This document shows positions 1 through 7,640 of a stretch of DNA of 16,621 nucleotides, piece after piece. The notes under the pieces are model-generated. The model was not told where the DNA came from, searched no databases, and was given only the letters and a program-made list of their open reading frames with translations. The stretch spans positions 1 through 16,621 of the forward strand of contig JAPUJS010000414.1 of assembly GCA_027296045.1 (NCBI GenBank), written 5' to 3'. How positions within the stretch are numbered: position 1 is the first letter of the stretch; each line of letters begins with the position of its first letter. Source of the DNA: a bacterium. GTDB taxonomy: Bacteria; Latescibacterota; UBA2968. Made by a program: the position numbers and the translations under genes.

Positions 1-1
1 C

Positions 2-664
2 GTCATCCAGCTGGGCCCCTTTTCTTTTGTCTCCTACACCCACATTGGCCTGGTCGTTTTTTTCCTTGGACTGGTTTCGGGTATTGCATTTGATTTTATT
101 TTTCGCGCCTATCGCAATGGCTATGAGTGCATCTTTCTCACGGTCGCCACCATGGTCACACTGGGGGGATTTTGTACCTATTTAAAAACCCCGGGCCTAT
201 TTATCGGTTTTTTTGCCGGGGCCTGGCTCATCAATACCACCGTTCGAAAACGGCAGGTCCTGGAGTTGACAGACAGAACCAGTGCCGTGCTCGAACCGAC
301 CTTCTTCATTCTGGTTGGCAGCATTATCGGTGGATTTGGGGGCAGCCCCTTTTTCAAGGGTGCTATGCCCTTCGTGCTGGCATTTGCAGTGCTGTTCATC
401 CGAGTACTTGCTTATTTGGTAGCACAGTTTATCGGAAATCAGCTATTCAAGCAGGACCAAAGCCCCAAAGCTTCCTTTCTGGAAAATTGGACCCCGCTCG
501 GAAATTTGGGAGTAGCACTGTCTGTCCAACTTCTGTTCTTACCTGTTGAATTTGAGCACAACGCCTTGAGTGCTGGCACACTCTTGGCCGTGATTTTGAG
601 TCAGGTCCTTTGGAAGGCTCCCGCACCCAAACCTTTCTCCAGCCAAACCATTGCTGTCGAGTAG
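2..664 (+). CDS. Cation:proton antiporter-like membrane protein, C-terminal part (5' end outside window)
   Basis: The frame is open from the first bases of the window to a TAG stop at 662-664, so the N-terminus is missing. The 220 visible residues are very hydrophobic and form about six membrane segments. The stretch GLFIGFFAGAWL, followed about 25 residues later by LEPTFFILVGSIIGG, resembles the second half of CPA2 (Kef/Nha-type) exchangers, where an A-G-x-L-L helix precedes a 'PFFF..VG' helix. The NWTPLGNLGVALSVQLLF segment also fits the late transmembrane repeat of that fold. From family knowledge, such proteins exchange Na+ or K+ for H+ in the inner membrane. The transport activity and ion are not shown by the sequence, and no RCK/TrkA nucleotide-binding domain follows. 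The next gene, on the same strand and of the same fold, starts about 30 bases downstream, so the two are probably co-transcribed and may work together. Confidence 0.6.
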   Translation, partial: VIQLGPFSFVSYTHIGLVVFFLGLVSGIAFDFIFRAYRNGYECIFLTVATMVTLGGFCTYLKTPGLFIGFFAGAWLINTTVRKRQVLELTDRTSAVLEPTFFILVGSIIGGFGGSPFFKGAMPFVLAFAVLFIRVLAYLVAQFIGNQLFKQDQSPKASFLENWTPLGNLGVALSVQLLFLPVEFEHNALSAGTLLAVILSQVLWKAPAPKPFSSQTIAVE

Positions 665-695
665 GTGCGGCACACCCAACAGACGTCCCAATTTC

Positions 696-1910
696 ATGCG
701 CATTTTCTTCCTTTGCTTTTTTCTGGGCACCCTGGTCTGGTTCTTTCATCAGACGCCCGATGCGGCGGCAAATCCCACCGTCTACATTGGTTTCTTGCTC
801 GTCTTTCCCTCGGTCTTGGCAAGGGTTCTGGCAACACTAAGAATGCCCCCCTCCTTGGGTGCCTTTATAGCAGCGATCTTCCTGAGCTTTTCCGGACTCA
901 TCCCCAGGGCTGTATTGGAGCCCCTCCTTCCCTATTCGTCCCTGGCCATCATCTGGGTTGGGCTCCACCTGGGCCTATCTTGCTCGACCATACAGATTCG
1001 AAATCCCAGATTGCTTCTGGCTGCCGGCCTGGTTGTTTTGGCCTCATTACTGACCACTTTTTCGATCTTGCTGGTCTTCGACCTTCCCCTAGACCTGACC
1101 CTTCAAATCAGCTGTTTGGCGGGCTTTTCTGCCCCCTTATTTTTTTTGCTCAATGAAAAGAAGACCGCCGAGGCTTATCCTCTATCTCTTCTGACCTCCC
1201 TCTTTAGCTTCTCACTCCTCGCCCTTGTCCACCTGGTCGAAGGCCGCATTCAGGAAGTTTTTCCCAACCCATTTCAACGCTGGGATTATCTGATATTTAT
1301 GGTTGCAATCGAGCTTGTTGTTCTGAGCTTTCGACAAATCAGGACACGCCCGGGGCGCTATATCCTGTTGGGTCTCACGACCTGTCTTATCCTCCTGGCA
1401 GCTTGGATTCGAAACTTTTCTCCCTTCACACTCTCTCTGATGACCGGATTTGCACTTTCCCTTCGTTTTCACACCCAACGGGGCGATATTCAGATTACCC
1501 AGGTACTCGCAGCCTTTCTGGTCCCTTTTGTCCTTGCAGACTTTGTCTTGCGCTTAGAACCGGTTGGATTGCTCAGCTTGACCTCCGGCCACTGGCAATT
1601 TCTGGTTTTGTACACCCTTGCCATGGCCGGCGGTAAATTCGTCGGGACCCTTCTAACCACCCGCGTAACAGGAATTCCCCTCCAAAACCAGCTCCCCCTT
1701 CTTCAACAGGGCTTGATTGCGGGGGTGATGTTCGACTTCACCCTTTCTACCTCGATGTTCACACCCTTCTTACAAGCCCCCGGCCATGCCTTAACAGTTG
1801 GCATGATGGTATTGACTGGAGGCTGCCTTCCAATTTTTTCGCTTGTCTTACAATGGGGTATTAAAAAAATAAAAACCGGCTATATTCGGGCTTCTGCCCG
1901 AACCACATAG
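696..1910 (+). CDS. Second cation:proton antiporter-like integral membrane protein
   Basis: This is a 404-residue, almost wholly hydrophobic protein with roughly 11-12 membrane segments. The ATG at 696 is preferred because it starts directly with a signal-like helix (MRIFFLCFFLGTLVWFF). An in-frame TTG at 651 would overlap the upstream stop and add 15 polar residues. Neither start has a clear Shine-Dalgarno sequence, so translational coupling is possible. Residues around RMPPSLGAFIAAI match the 'R-L-x-x-P-x-x-x-G-x-L-x-A-G' opening of CPA2 exchangers, and IIWVGLHLGLS aligns with their 'F-x-x-G-L-E-x' helix, with His in place of the usual Glu. No RCK domain is present. The stop codon lies inside the hairpin that terminates the convergent operon. 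Function as an exchanger is inferred; it could equally be a degenerate partner subunit of the preceding protein. Confidence 0.6.
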   Translation: MRIFFLCFFLGTLVWFFHQTPDAAANPTVYIGFLLVFPSVLARVLATLRMPPSLGAFIAAIFLSFSGLIPRAVLEPLLPYSSLAIIWVGLHLGLSCSTIQIRNPRLLLAAGLVVLASLLTTFSILLVFDLPLDLTLQISCLAGFSAPLFFLLNEKKTAEAYPLSLLTSLFSFSLLALVHLVEGRIQEVFPNPFQRWDYLIFMVAIELVVLSFRQIRTRPGRYILLGLTTCLILLAAWIRNFSPFTLSLMTGFALSLRFHTQRGDIQITQVLAAFLVPFVLADFVLRLEPVGLLSLTSGHWQFLVLYTLAMAGGKFVGTLLTTRVTGIPLQNQLPLLQQGLIAGVMFDFTLSTSMFTPFLQAPGHALTVGMMVLTGGCLPIFSLVLQWGIKKIKTGYIRASARTT

Positions 1911-1916
1911 CCGGTT
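1863..1916 (-). terminator. Rho-independent terminator of the five-gene minus-strand run, overlapping the convergent gene's end
   Basis: A nested perfect inverted repeat is visible. The outer arms aaccggctat (1874-1883) and atagccggtt (1907-1916) enclose inner arms ttcgggc (1885-1891) and gcccgaa (1896-1902) with a TTCT loop. Read on the minus strand it is followed by T5-A-T7 (1875 down to 1863), a classic intrinsic terminator. On the plus strand no T tract follows. The outer right arm includes the TAG stop of the plus-strand gene. Confidence 0.85.
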
Positions 1917-1940
1917 GAAAGACTCCCAACAATTCAAAAA

Positions 1941-3131
1941 TCAGTTTATAAACCCCGAGACAGAGATGGATTGTTGGATGAATCGTTCGGAAACACCGTG
2001 CTTTTGCACATCCCCCCGTTTGCCCACTTCCAACAGGTATCGGAACCGACCCCCTTCGTTCTTAAACGGAATTGCAACCCCCAGACTCACACCCAGCTCC
2101 GAAATCTGCGATCCGCTTGCCGTTGGGAAATACAACGACCGATAGTGGACCCCGCCATTCCATTCGATCCGCAGACTTTTTGAAAGCGGATCGGGACTTC
2201 CCATCCGATACAGCAGACCGCCCGACAAGTCGAGCGTGTTGTGCCTGCCGGGTTCGGTCCTGGACCAAAACCCGCGCTCAAAATCGACCGTCGCAGCCCA
2301 GTAGTATCCCCCGAGGTAGGCCACGCCGACTCCAACCACATAGGGCAGGGTCACATCGACCTCATTGCGAACCTCCCCTTCCGATCCCAGATTCAGGTTA
2401 CGCAGTACTTGTCTCTGTTCCACCGAGGTTTCCACTTGAAATGCCAAACCAAACGCCCAGTGCTCCGAAGGCGTAAAAACCGCTCCCAAAGACGGCAGCC
2501 AACCCCTGTGGCTTCGTACAATTTGATCTTCAGATTTGGTCAACCGAGGATCTTCATAGGTCTTGATCCAGTTCTCCGTCAGAGTCCCCATCGATATCCA
2601 GTCTAAACGAACGCCTAGGGACAACTCCCGGCTAACCCGTTTGGCGACCCCGATCGAAAGTGCCTGAATCCCCCCTGTTGCCTCCAATTGCAGCACGTGG
2701 CTTTCCAGGCCCGTTCCAACAGAGTCCTCCACGCCGAAATCCATATCTGTCAGAGGCTCCAATCCCACTCCCAGAACAAACCCGCCCCGTGCCGGAAACG
2801 CCAGTTGGAAAGCTCCGAGATCCCCATCTGCGACGGTATATCGCCGCCCGGTTCCTTCATCTAACGATCTGCGCTGAACCCGATACAGGGCGCTCAGCGA
2901 CGCCCGTCGAAACCCGGCCAACAGGGCTGGATTGACAGAAGAAAAATTAAAGCCGTCCATCAAAGCCCGGCCCGCCCCCCCCATCGCGCGAGACCGAATA
3001 TCGACCCTACGGACCGGGTCACCCAGACCGTGAAAAGAGAAAATCGTGCCTGCCTGTAACGACCCGACCGATCCAAGGCTCAGGCAAAAGGAAACAAGAA
3101 GGAAGCTAAAAGGATACAAGCGTTTCACCAA
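1941..3131 (-). CDS. Outer-membrane beta-barrel protein (PorV/FadL-like)
   Basis: The 396-residue protein has a clear signal peptide (hydrophobic stretch of residues 8-25, likely cleavage after SLQA at 27). Mature residues contain RSRAMGGAGRAL, a motif common near the N-terminus of PorV/FadL-like barrels, where R-x-x-x-MGGA precedes the first strands. The rest alternates hydrophobic and polar residues with many glycines and aromatics (for example GGFVLGVGLEPLTDMDFG and YWAATVDFERGFWSRTE), as in antiparallel beta-strands, and the chain ends shortly after a final strand. The start is TTG at 3131 or GTG at 3128; AAAGG lies 6 or 9 bases upstream. It follows the DNRLRE lipoprotein gene by 13 bases and is the last gene before the terminator at 1863-1916, so it sits at the end of an operon. 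Its cargo or partner is unknown; uptake of hydrophobic compounds or secretion support are both possible. Confidence 0.65.
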   Translation of the reverse strand: MVKRLYPFSFLLVSFCLSLGSVGSLQAGTIFSFHGLGDPVRRVDIRSRAMGGAGRALMDGFNFSSVNPALLAGFRRASLSALYRVQRRSLDEGTGRRYTVADGDLGAFQLAFPARGGFVLGVGLEPLTDMDFGVEDSVGTGLESHVLQLEATGGIQALSIGVAKRVSRELSLGVRLDWISMGTLTENWIKTYEDPRLTKSEDQIVRSHRGWLPSLGAVFTPSEHWAFGLAFQVETSVEQRQVLRNLNLGSEGEVRNEVDVTLPYVVGVGVAYLGGYYWAATVDFERGFWSRTEPGRHNTLDLSGGLLYRMGSPDPLSKSLRIEWNGGVHYRSLYFPTASGSQISELGVSLGVAIPFKNEGGRFRYLLEVGKRGDVQKHGVSERFIQQSISVSGFIN

Positions 3132-3144
3132 TCCAGACCTTTCT

Positions 3145-4314
3145 TTAAAACTCGGGGGGAAGGGAGTAAATGATCCTCAATCGGGCTGCTTTCAGAACCA
3201 CCCACATCATGTCTGGGGGCAAGGCACGGGCACGCAACGCCAGGCCATCATTGTCGAAGGTCCCGGAGACCCACCCCTGGATCAACCTAGGGTCAATGGG
3301 AAATTCCCGTATGCCGGTCTCAAACTGAAGGCCCTGATCAAAAGCAGTAAATATCGTATCCAGTGGGGATGTTTGAAGGTCCACCAGGTGCAGTTCAATG
3401 GGCAGAATTTGCAGGAAAGAGCGATCCAGATCCAGATCCACTTCCAGAACAGCAGAATTGATGGTCGCACTCTTCGGGATAGAAGGGGGAATATCAAATT
3501 TCAAAATAGAACTGTAAAAGTGCCCTTTGGAGACCAGGAAAAGATCGGTGGGCGGACCCTCTCCTTCCCGCGCAACCATATAGGTGTCTTCGCTCACGTC
3601 GGCTTCGAAACGCGCCTGGTCACTCCCAACCCTATAGACGACTTCAATTTTGGGGCGAAGCGTCTCAGTTCCAAAGGCCTGGGACTCCTCGGAAATCAGT
3701 GCGATCAAGAAATCTTCGCCGTCTGGGTTCAGTAAAAAATCCACCGTGGGATTCTGTGGATCCACGCGTTGCGCATCGACAAAATAGGCAAGGGGTATGT
3801 CAATCTTCAGGCGGGAGGCATCCAGAACTGTAACCTGAGTGCCTTCGATGAATGAGAAACGAAAATCGATCTCCCGAAAGGCAACGGGATCGACAAAAAA
3901 AGTGGTGTCCGTCCAGGCTGTTTCCGGCCGGTGAACCGACCATTCATTTCCAGTAGCCAACTGGAGGCGATTGATCCCTAAGATGATAGATAGAGAATCA
4001 ACTTGAAAATCCGCTGCGCCCGTCCCACCGGAGGCCAGGGCAAGTGAGTCGGCAGGAACCCGAAAACGCAACAGGGAACGGAACAACAGCCCATTCATTC
4101 GCCCCACCAGCAGATTGGCATCTCCCCCTTTGTCGGTGGGGGCGATCAATTCCAGGAAAGAACTGCCACCGGACAACGGAACGGCCGGAAGCTCCACAAT
4201 CCCTCCAGAGCGACGCCCCACCAGTTGGCTTCCTACCGGACTCTGTTTTCCGGTTTCACACCCAATCGTGTGCAACAAAATTCCCAGCACCGCCAGTACC
4301 AACGTCTTATTCAA
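3145..4314 (-). CDS. Probable lipoprotein with DNRLRE-type beta domains
   Basis: I choose the TTG at 4314 because GGGAG lies 7 bases upstream and the protein then begins with a short basic residue plus a hydrophobic stretch (NKTLVLAVLGILLHTIGC). A longer reading from a TTG at 4395, which overlaps the upstream gene's stop, adds 27 residues of no recognisable character; GTG at 4317 is the other candidate. Cys19 sits in a weak lipobox (TIGC), so lipid anchoring is likely but not certain. In the 389-residue product, residues 54-105 and especially 241-300 (DTYMV... then SSILKFDIPPSIPKSATINSAVLEVDL) match the DNRLRE pattern: 'D..i', a run ending in LL+FD+P, then 'ip.ga.I.sA.L.l'. In that family the modules are extracellular beta-sandwiches found with surface proteins. 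The outer-membrane barrel gene follows by 13 bases, so the two products may act together at the cell surface. Confidence 0.6.
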   Translation of the reverse strand: MNKTLVLAVLGILLHTIGCETGKQSPVGSQLVGRRSGGIVELPAVPLSGGSSFLELIAPTDKGGDANLLVGRMNGLLFRSLLRFRVPADSLALASGGTGAADFQVDSLSIILGINRLQLATGNEWSVHRPETAWTDTTFFVDPVAFREIDFRFSFIEGTQVTVLDASRLKIDIPLAYFVDAQRVDPQNPTVDFLLNPDGEDFLIALISEESQAFGTETLRPKIEVVYRVGSDQARFEADVSEDTYMVAREGEGPPTDLFLVSKGHFYSSILKFDIPPSIPKSATINSAVLEVDLDLDRSFLQILPIELHLVDLQTSPLDTIFTAFDQGLQFETGIREFPIDPRLIQGWVSGTFDNDGLALRARALPPDMMWVVLKAARLRIIYSLPPEF

Positions 4315-4391
4315 CACCGATCTCCCAGATAAATTATGGTTAAAGTAGACTCGATTGTATAAAACGCCTGAACCCCAAAAACGTTTCGCCC

Positions 4392-6137
4392 TCAACTTCT
4401 TTCGATCCCTTCCAGACGCTTCAGCCCTGGCAAAAACTGATCTTCACAAACCCGCTCCCAGCTCATTTTTTTGGCCAGCTTGTATCCTTCCTCGATCAGG
4501 GCTGCTCGATCTTGATCTGAATGGGGCAGCCGATCCATCACCTGGCTGGCGACCTCCCAGCTTCGTTCTCCCTCAATCCAATCTCGCTCGGCAGCCCCCA
4601 ACTCCCGCAGAGAATCCAGGTCTCGTTCTTCCCGCAACGTGACGTAATCGGCAACCACCAGATTGCGGGATTTTGCTCCTCCAGCCACTTGATCTACAAA
4701 TCCCAGGCAACCACTTTTGGAACTCACCACACACAAAGCCCCCGAACTAAGGGGCTCCAATGCCGCAATGCCAAAAGGCTCATAGATCGATTGGCCGAAC
4801 TCCACATCGGTGCCCAATCGCAGATTTTCAAACCCCATCTGCGCGGGCATCCGTTTGCCACAACTTTTCCGATCCCAACCAAACTGATTGACAAAAACAG
4901 CCTGAATCGCGGTTGCCTGTCGGTTAAATTCCCACAGGGCCCGCCAGATATCCTCTTCGGGCCCCACAAGATCGGGGGCTCCAAGCTGATGCCCCACGGG
5001 CCAGCCGTATTCGGCTTCCATCGACAGGATATCCGCTTCCGAACGTTGCCCAAACCCCGAAGAAAGAATAAAAAACACCCCCGACATCGCCTCTGCTGCA
5101 AACATGGTATCCAGGTGTCCCAAAACTCGAAAATCCCGCCAAATTGCCTTGCTGATCACAGGACGGGTCACATGGGTAAAAATGACATCGGGAGTTATGC
5201 CCACCAGGTTCTGTGCATATTCCTGGAGCAGCTTTCGAGAACCGGATCGGCTTTCCCAATCCACCTGGAGGGCAGGAACACCGTTGTAGACCCGTTGGAT
5301 GGCGCTTGTCTGAAAGGCCGGGTCCAGAAAGTGCAACTCCTGAACAACCAGATCGCCCACAGCAAAAATTGCGTCCAGGTGATGGGTTTGGCAGACCAAT
5401 GCATGGCGATAAAACGCCGAATAATCTCCAAACACATCGTCCAGACTCAAGCCCAGGGAAAGGGCCCGATCCATCAGATTATAAATCCGAATATCATGTC
5501 CGGCGTCTGCTTCAATCAGGTCGCGAACCGTGCTGACTTCATGGGCATAAAACACAGTCCGGAACTTTGGATCTCGATCCAGGTGTGCTTTCAAAGCCAC
5601 CGGGACGCCCATATACTCGTGTGCCAGAACAAAATGGGGCCCCGAAGACCTTTTCAGGAGTCGTTTTACGGCTTCATATGCCGCTTCTGCAATATTTAAG
5701 TACAACAAATAGTCGTCGACCGTTTCATATCGATCGGACTCCAACCCCAGGTGCCGGTAAAGATTGAACTTAAAATTACGTTCTATCCGAGGGTTCAGAT
5801 CGGCAGCATCCACCAGCAGTACTTCGGCTTCAACGGCTCTCTCATTTCCGCGAACAACACGTGTTCCGTAGACCAGATTGACGTTATAATCCCGTACTAC
5901 AGGCTCCAATATCTGGGCGGTCCGGTCATCTCCCGCACCGGAGATGGAAGAAAAAAGAACCCTGCCCGTTTCAGAAAGGTTGGCTTCTTCGGAGGGGGAA
6001 AGCAAAGGCCCGACCAGAATAGACCGCCGGACTGCCTTCTGATAGGCTTTGGCGGTCAAAAGACCCTCCAGGACCGTCCCGATTCCGCCCATTTTCTGAA
6101 CGGCCTCGTGGGTTACATGGACAATATTCCAGGCCAT
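4392..6137 (-). CDS. Glycogen/starch-synthase-like glycosyltransferase (GT-B fold)
   Basis: The 581-residue protein opens with VTHEAVQKMGGIGTVLEGL (residues 8-26), the N-terminal nucleotide-sugar loop of glycogen synthases, equivalent to the K-x-G-G-L/I motif. An LVGP follows at 41-44. The C-terminal Rossmann domain carries R325 and K330 in RPVISKAIWRD, positions that bind donor phosphates in GT-B enzymes, and an E-x7-E motif (E453 to E461 in YEPFGIAALEP). From family knowledge such enzymes transfer glucose from ADP- or UDP-glucose onto an alpha-glucan in the cytoplasm. The start of the protein reads more like the GT3 (eukaryotic-type) family, while the length, shorter than typical GT3 enzymes, is intermediate between GT3 and GT5. 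The actual donor and acceptor are not known. The gene begins 9 bases after the upstream lipoprotein stop, with only a weak GTTGGA ribosome-binding site, which suggests coupling. Confidence 0.75.
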   Translation of the reverse strand: MAWNIVHVTHEAVQKMGGIGTVLEGLLTAKAYQKAVRRSILVGPLLSPSEEANLSETGRVLFSSISGAGDDRTAQILEPVVRDYNVNLVYGTRVVRGNERAVEAEVLLVDAADLNPRIERNFKFNLYRHLGLESDRYETVDDYLLYLNIAEAAYEAVKRLLKRSSGPHFVLAHEYMGVPVALKAHLDRDPKFRTVFYAHEVSTVRDLIEADAGHDIRIYNLMDRALSLGLSLDDVFGDYSAFYRHALVCQTHHLDAIFAVGDLVVQELHFLDPAFQTSAIQRVYNGVPALQVDWESRSGSRKLLQEYAQNLVGITPDVIFTHVTRPVISKAIWRDFRVLGHLDTMFAAEAMSGVFFILSSGFGQRSEADILSMEAEYGWPVGHQLGAPDLVGPEEDIWRALWEFNRQATAIQAVFVNQFGWDRKSCGKRMPAQMGFENLRLGTDVEFGQSIYEPFGIAALEPLSSGALCVVSSKSGCLGFVDQVAGGAKSRNLVVADYVTLREERDLDSLRELGAAERDWIEGERSWEVASQVMDRLPHSDQDRAALIEEGYKLAKKMSWERVCEDQFLPGLKRLEGIERS

Positions 6138-6146
6138 AAATCCAAC

Positions 6147-6734
6147 TCAATGCATTCGGTCAATGGTGATATTGCCGGCCGCTTCTCCAGCCGCCACGGG
6201 GTTTTGAGGACAAAATCCCTCCAGATCGCCGGGCTGGGCACCCACTTTTCCATCCTGATCAATTTTGGCAACCAGATACATCTCCGGAATGTCGGCCAAC
6301 ACAATTCCCTCGCCAAACATCGGCGCCACATCGGCTTGTGTCAGCGTATACGCATAGGGAAACTGCGGCACCCGCATCATCTTAAACGCATAGGGCACCC
6401 CGCCATCGGCACGCTCTCTGGCAATGATATACAAATAGGCATGGGGGGGAATTTGGGTGGCAAGTTCTTTGGAAATACGGATCGTCCCACGCACCGAACC
6501 CTTTGTATCAGACGAAGGCGTTTGCCCCCCTTCTACAGGCGGATGTCCGGCCGGCAACTGCGTTTGGGGAGGCGGCTTGGGAGGCGGATGGGCACCTTCT
6601 TCATAATGCTGGCTGCATCCGTTCAAAGGCACCCACACCAGACTCAGAAAGCCCCCGCACATCAAAATACCAAAAAGAAGGCTGAATGGACCCCTCTGGA
6701 CCCGCTTCAGCCTAAAAGCACTGCCTTGCGTCAT
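6147..6734 (-). CDS. Lipoprotein with a CcmH/CycH-like C-terminal domain
   Basis: The ATG at 6734 is favoured over TTG 6767 and ATG 6740 because GGAG lies 6 bases upstream and the first two starts would overlap the preceding stop or the ribosome-binding site. The 195-residue product has a basic start, a hydrophobic helix and a classical lipobox LNGC with Cys40. A proline-rich spacer (PPPKPPP) comes next. Residues from about 79 to the end (VRGTIRISKELATQ..., YLYIIARERADGGVPYAFKMMR, VAKIDQDGKVGAQPGDLEG) closely follow the beta-domain at the C-terminus of cytochrome c maturation proteins CcmH/CycH/NrfG: 'V.G.i.l...l......lfv.AR......P.A..r' and 'v.aris.sG.a.pq.GDL.G'. In those proteins the domain is attached to TPR repeats; here it stands alone on a lipid anchor. 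A role in haem attachment is therefore only a suggestion. Confidence 0.6.
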   Translation of the reverse strand: MTQGSAFRLKRVQRGPFSLLFGILMCGGFLSLVWVPLNGCSQHYEEGAHPPPKPPPQTQLPAGHPPVEGGQTPSSDTKGSVRGTIRISKELATQIPPHAYLYIIARERADGGVPYAFKMMRVPQFPYAYTLTQADVAPMFGEGIVLADIPEMYLVAKIDQDGKVGAQPGDLEGFCPQNPVAAGEAAGNITIDRMH

Positions 6735-6750
6735 GCTCATCTCCACTGCT

Positions 6751-7521
6751 TCACCCTGGTGTATCAATTTCTTCTTCCATCATGGTCAAAACGCGTGGGT
6801 CCCCATCGGTGATACCCACCACATGCTCAAAATGGGCTGACGGGAGCCCATCTTCTGCAGAAGCAGTCCACCCATCTTTGGCAACAACAACCTCTGGCTT
6901 TCCCATATTGACCATGGGCTCAATGGCGAGAACCATCCCTTTTCTCAAACGGGGATTCCGGTCGGGTGGAGAATAATTGGGCACAGCAGGGTCTTCGTGC
7001 AATTTGCGCCCAATCCCATGACCGACAAATTGCCGGACCACGGAAAAATTGTGTTGCTCGACCCAGTCTTGCACCGCAGTGCAGATATCCGACAATCGAT
7101 CTCCCGGCCTTGCGGCTTCAATGCCCTTGAACAGGGACTCCCGAGTCACCTTCAAGAGCTTTTCTTCGGCCTCCGAAATCTTTCCCACCGTTCGAGTAAT
7201 GGCTTGATCCCCGTAATACCCCGCCAATTTTGCCCCAATATCGATGCTCACAATATCGCCCGGTTCCAGCACCCGATTCCCTGGAATTCCGTGTACAACC
7301 TGTTCATTAATCGAAATACAGATCGTTGCAGGATAGCCATGATAGCCCTTGAAGGCTGGTTCTGCACCGTGAGAGCGAATGACCTCCTCGGCAACCCGGT
7401 CCAGTTCGGCGGTGGTCACGCCGGCCCGAACCAATGGCTTGATGGTCCGATGCACCAGCCCCACAATCCGGGATGCAGCTTCCATCAAATCCAGTTCTTT
7501 TTCGGTTCTCAGTGCAATCAA
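6751..7521 (-). CDS. map: Methionine aminopeptidase, type I
   Basis: This cytoplasmic dimetal hydrolase removes the initiator Met from nascent proteins. All five metal ligands are visible in the usual spacing: D94 (SIDIGAK), D105 (YYGDQ), H168 (GHGIGRKLHEDP), E201 (AIEPM) and E232 (AHFEHVV). The catalytic His78 lies in INEQVVHGIP. The length of 256 residues is normal for a type Ia enzyme with no N-terminal zinc finger. The TTG start at 7521 is supported by a strong GGGGAGG 5 bases upstream and by the family-typical opening M-I-x-L-(R/K)-T/S-x-x-E-x-x-x-M. The common adk or secY neighbours are absent. The gene instead leads a five-gene minus-strand run, with the next gene starting 16 bases after its stop. 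Confidence 0.95.
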   Translation of the reverse strand: MIALRTEKELDLMEAASRIVGLVHRTIKPLVRAGVTTAELDRVAEEVIRSHGAEPAFKGYHGYPATICISINEQVVHGIPGNRVLEPGDIVSIDIGAKLAGYYGDQAITRTVGKISEAEEKLLKVTRESLFKGIEAARPGDRLSDICTAVQDWVEQHNFSVVRQFVGHGIGRKLHEDPAVPNYSPPDRNPRLRKGMVLAIEPMVNMGKPEVVVAKDGWTASAEDGLPSAHFEHVVGITDGDPRVLTMMEEEIDTPG

Positions 7522-7546
7522 GACATCCTCCCCATCAAACTCCCCG

Positions 7547-7575
7547 AATATAACAAAAACATCTGTTCGGATAAA
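7547..7575 (-). promoter_or_regulatory. Candidate promoter for the map-led operon
   Basis: On the minus strand a TATATT (7552-7547) lies 17 bases after a weak TTTATC (7575-7570), placing transcription start near 7540, about 19 bases before the TTG codon of map. The -10 box is good and the -35 box poor. A small inverted repeat aaatgc/gcattt (7573-7578 and 7585-7590) overlaps the -35 region. The assignment rests on spacing alone. Confidence 0.35.
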
Positions 7576-7591
7576 TGCTAAAGTGCATTTT

Positions 7592-7619
7592 CAAAAAATG
7601 AAGCGGTCTGCAGAACCGC
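7592..7619 (-). terminator. Intrinsic terminator after the metalloprotease gene
   Basis: Read on the minus strand, the arms gcggt (7619-7615) and accgc (7607-7603) close a 7-base loop. This is followed after TTC-A by T6 (7598-7593). It lies about 20 bases after the stop of the metalloprotease gene and separates it from the map promoter. Confidence 0.6.
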
Positions 7620-7640
7620 GAATGGAGAACAGACTACGCC

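Noticed and set aside
3046..3735. 229-codon plus-strand frame opposite the barrel and DNRLRE genes
   Set aside because: Shadow of the minus-strand genes; its composition is not protein-like and there is no start signal.
4521..5699. Long open frame of 392 codons on the plus strand inside the glycosyltransferase gene
   Set aside because: It is antisense to a gene with clear GT-B motifs, its translation is rich in H, R, P and Q with no domain, and it lacks a ribosome-binding site.
5751..6812. 353-codon plus-strand frame across the glycosyltransferase, lipoprotein and map genes
   Set aside because: It runs antisense over three well-supported genes and has low-complexity basic composition; a shadow frame.
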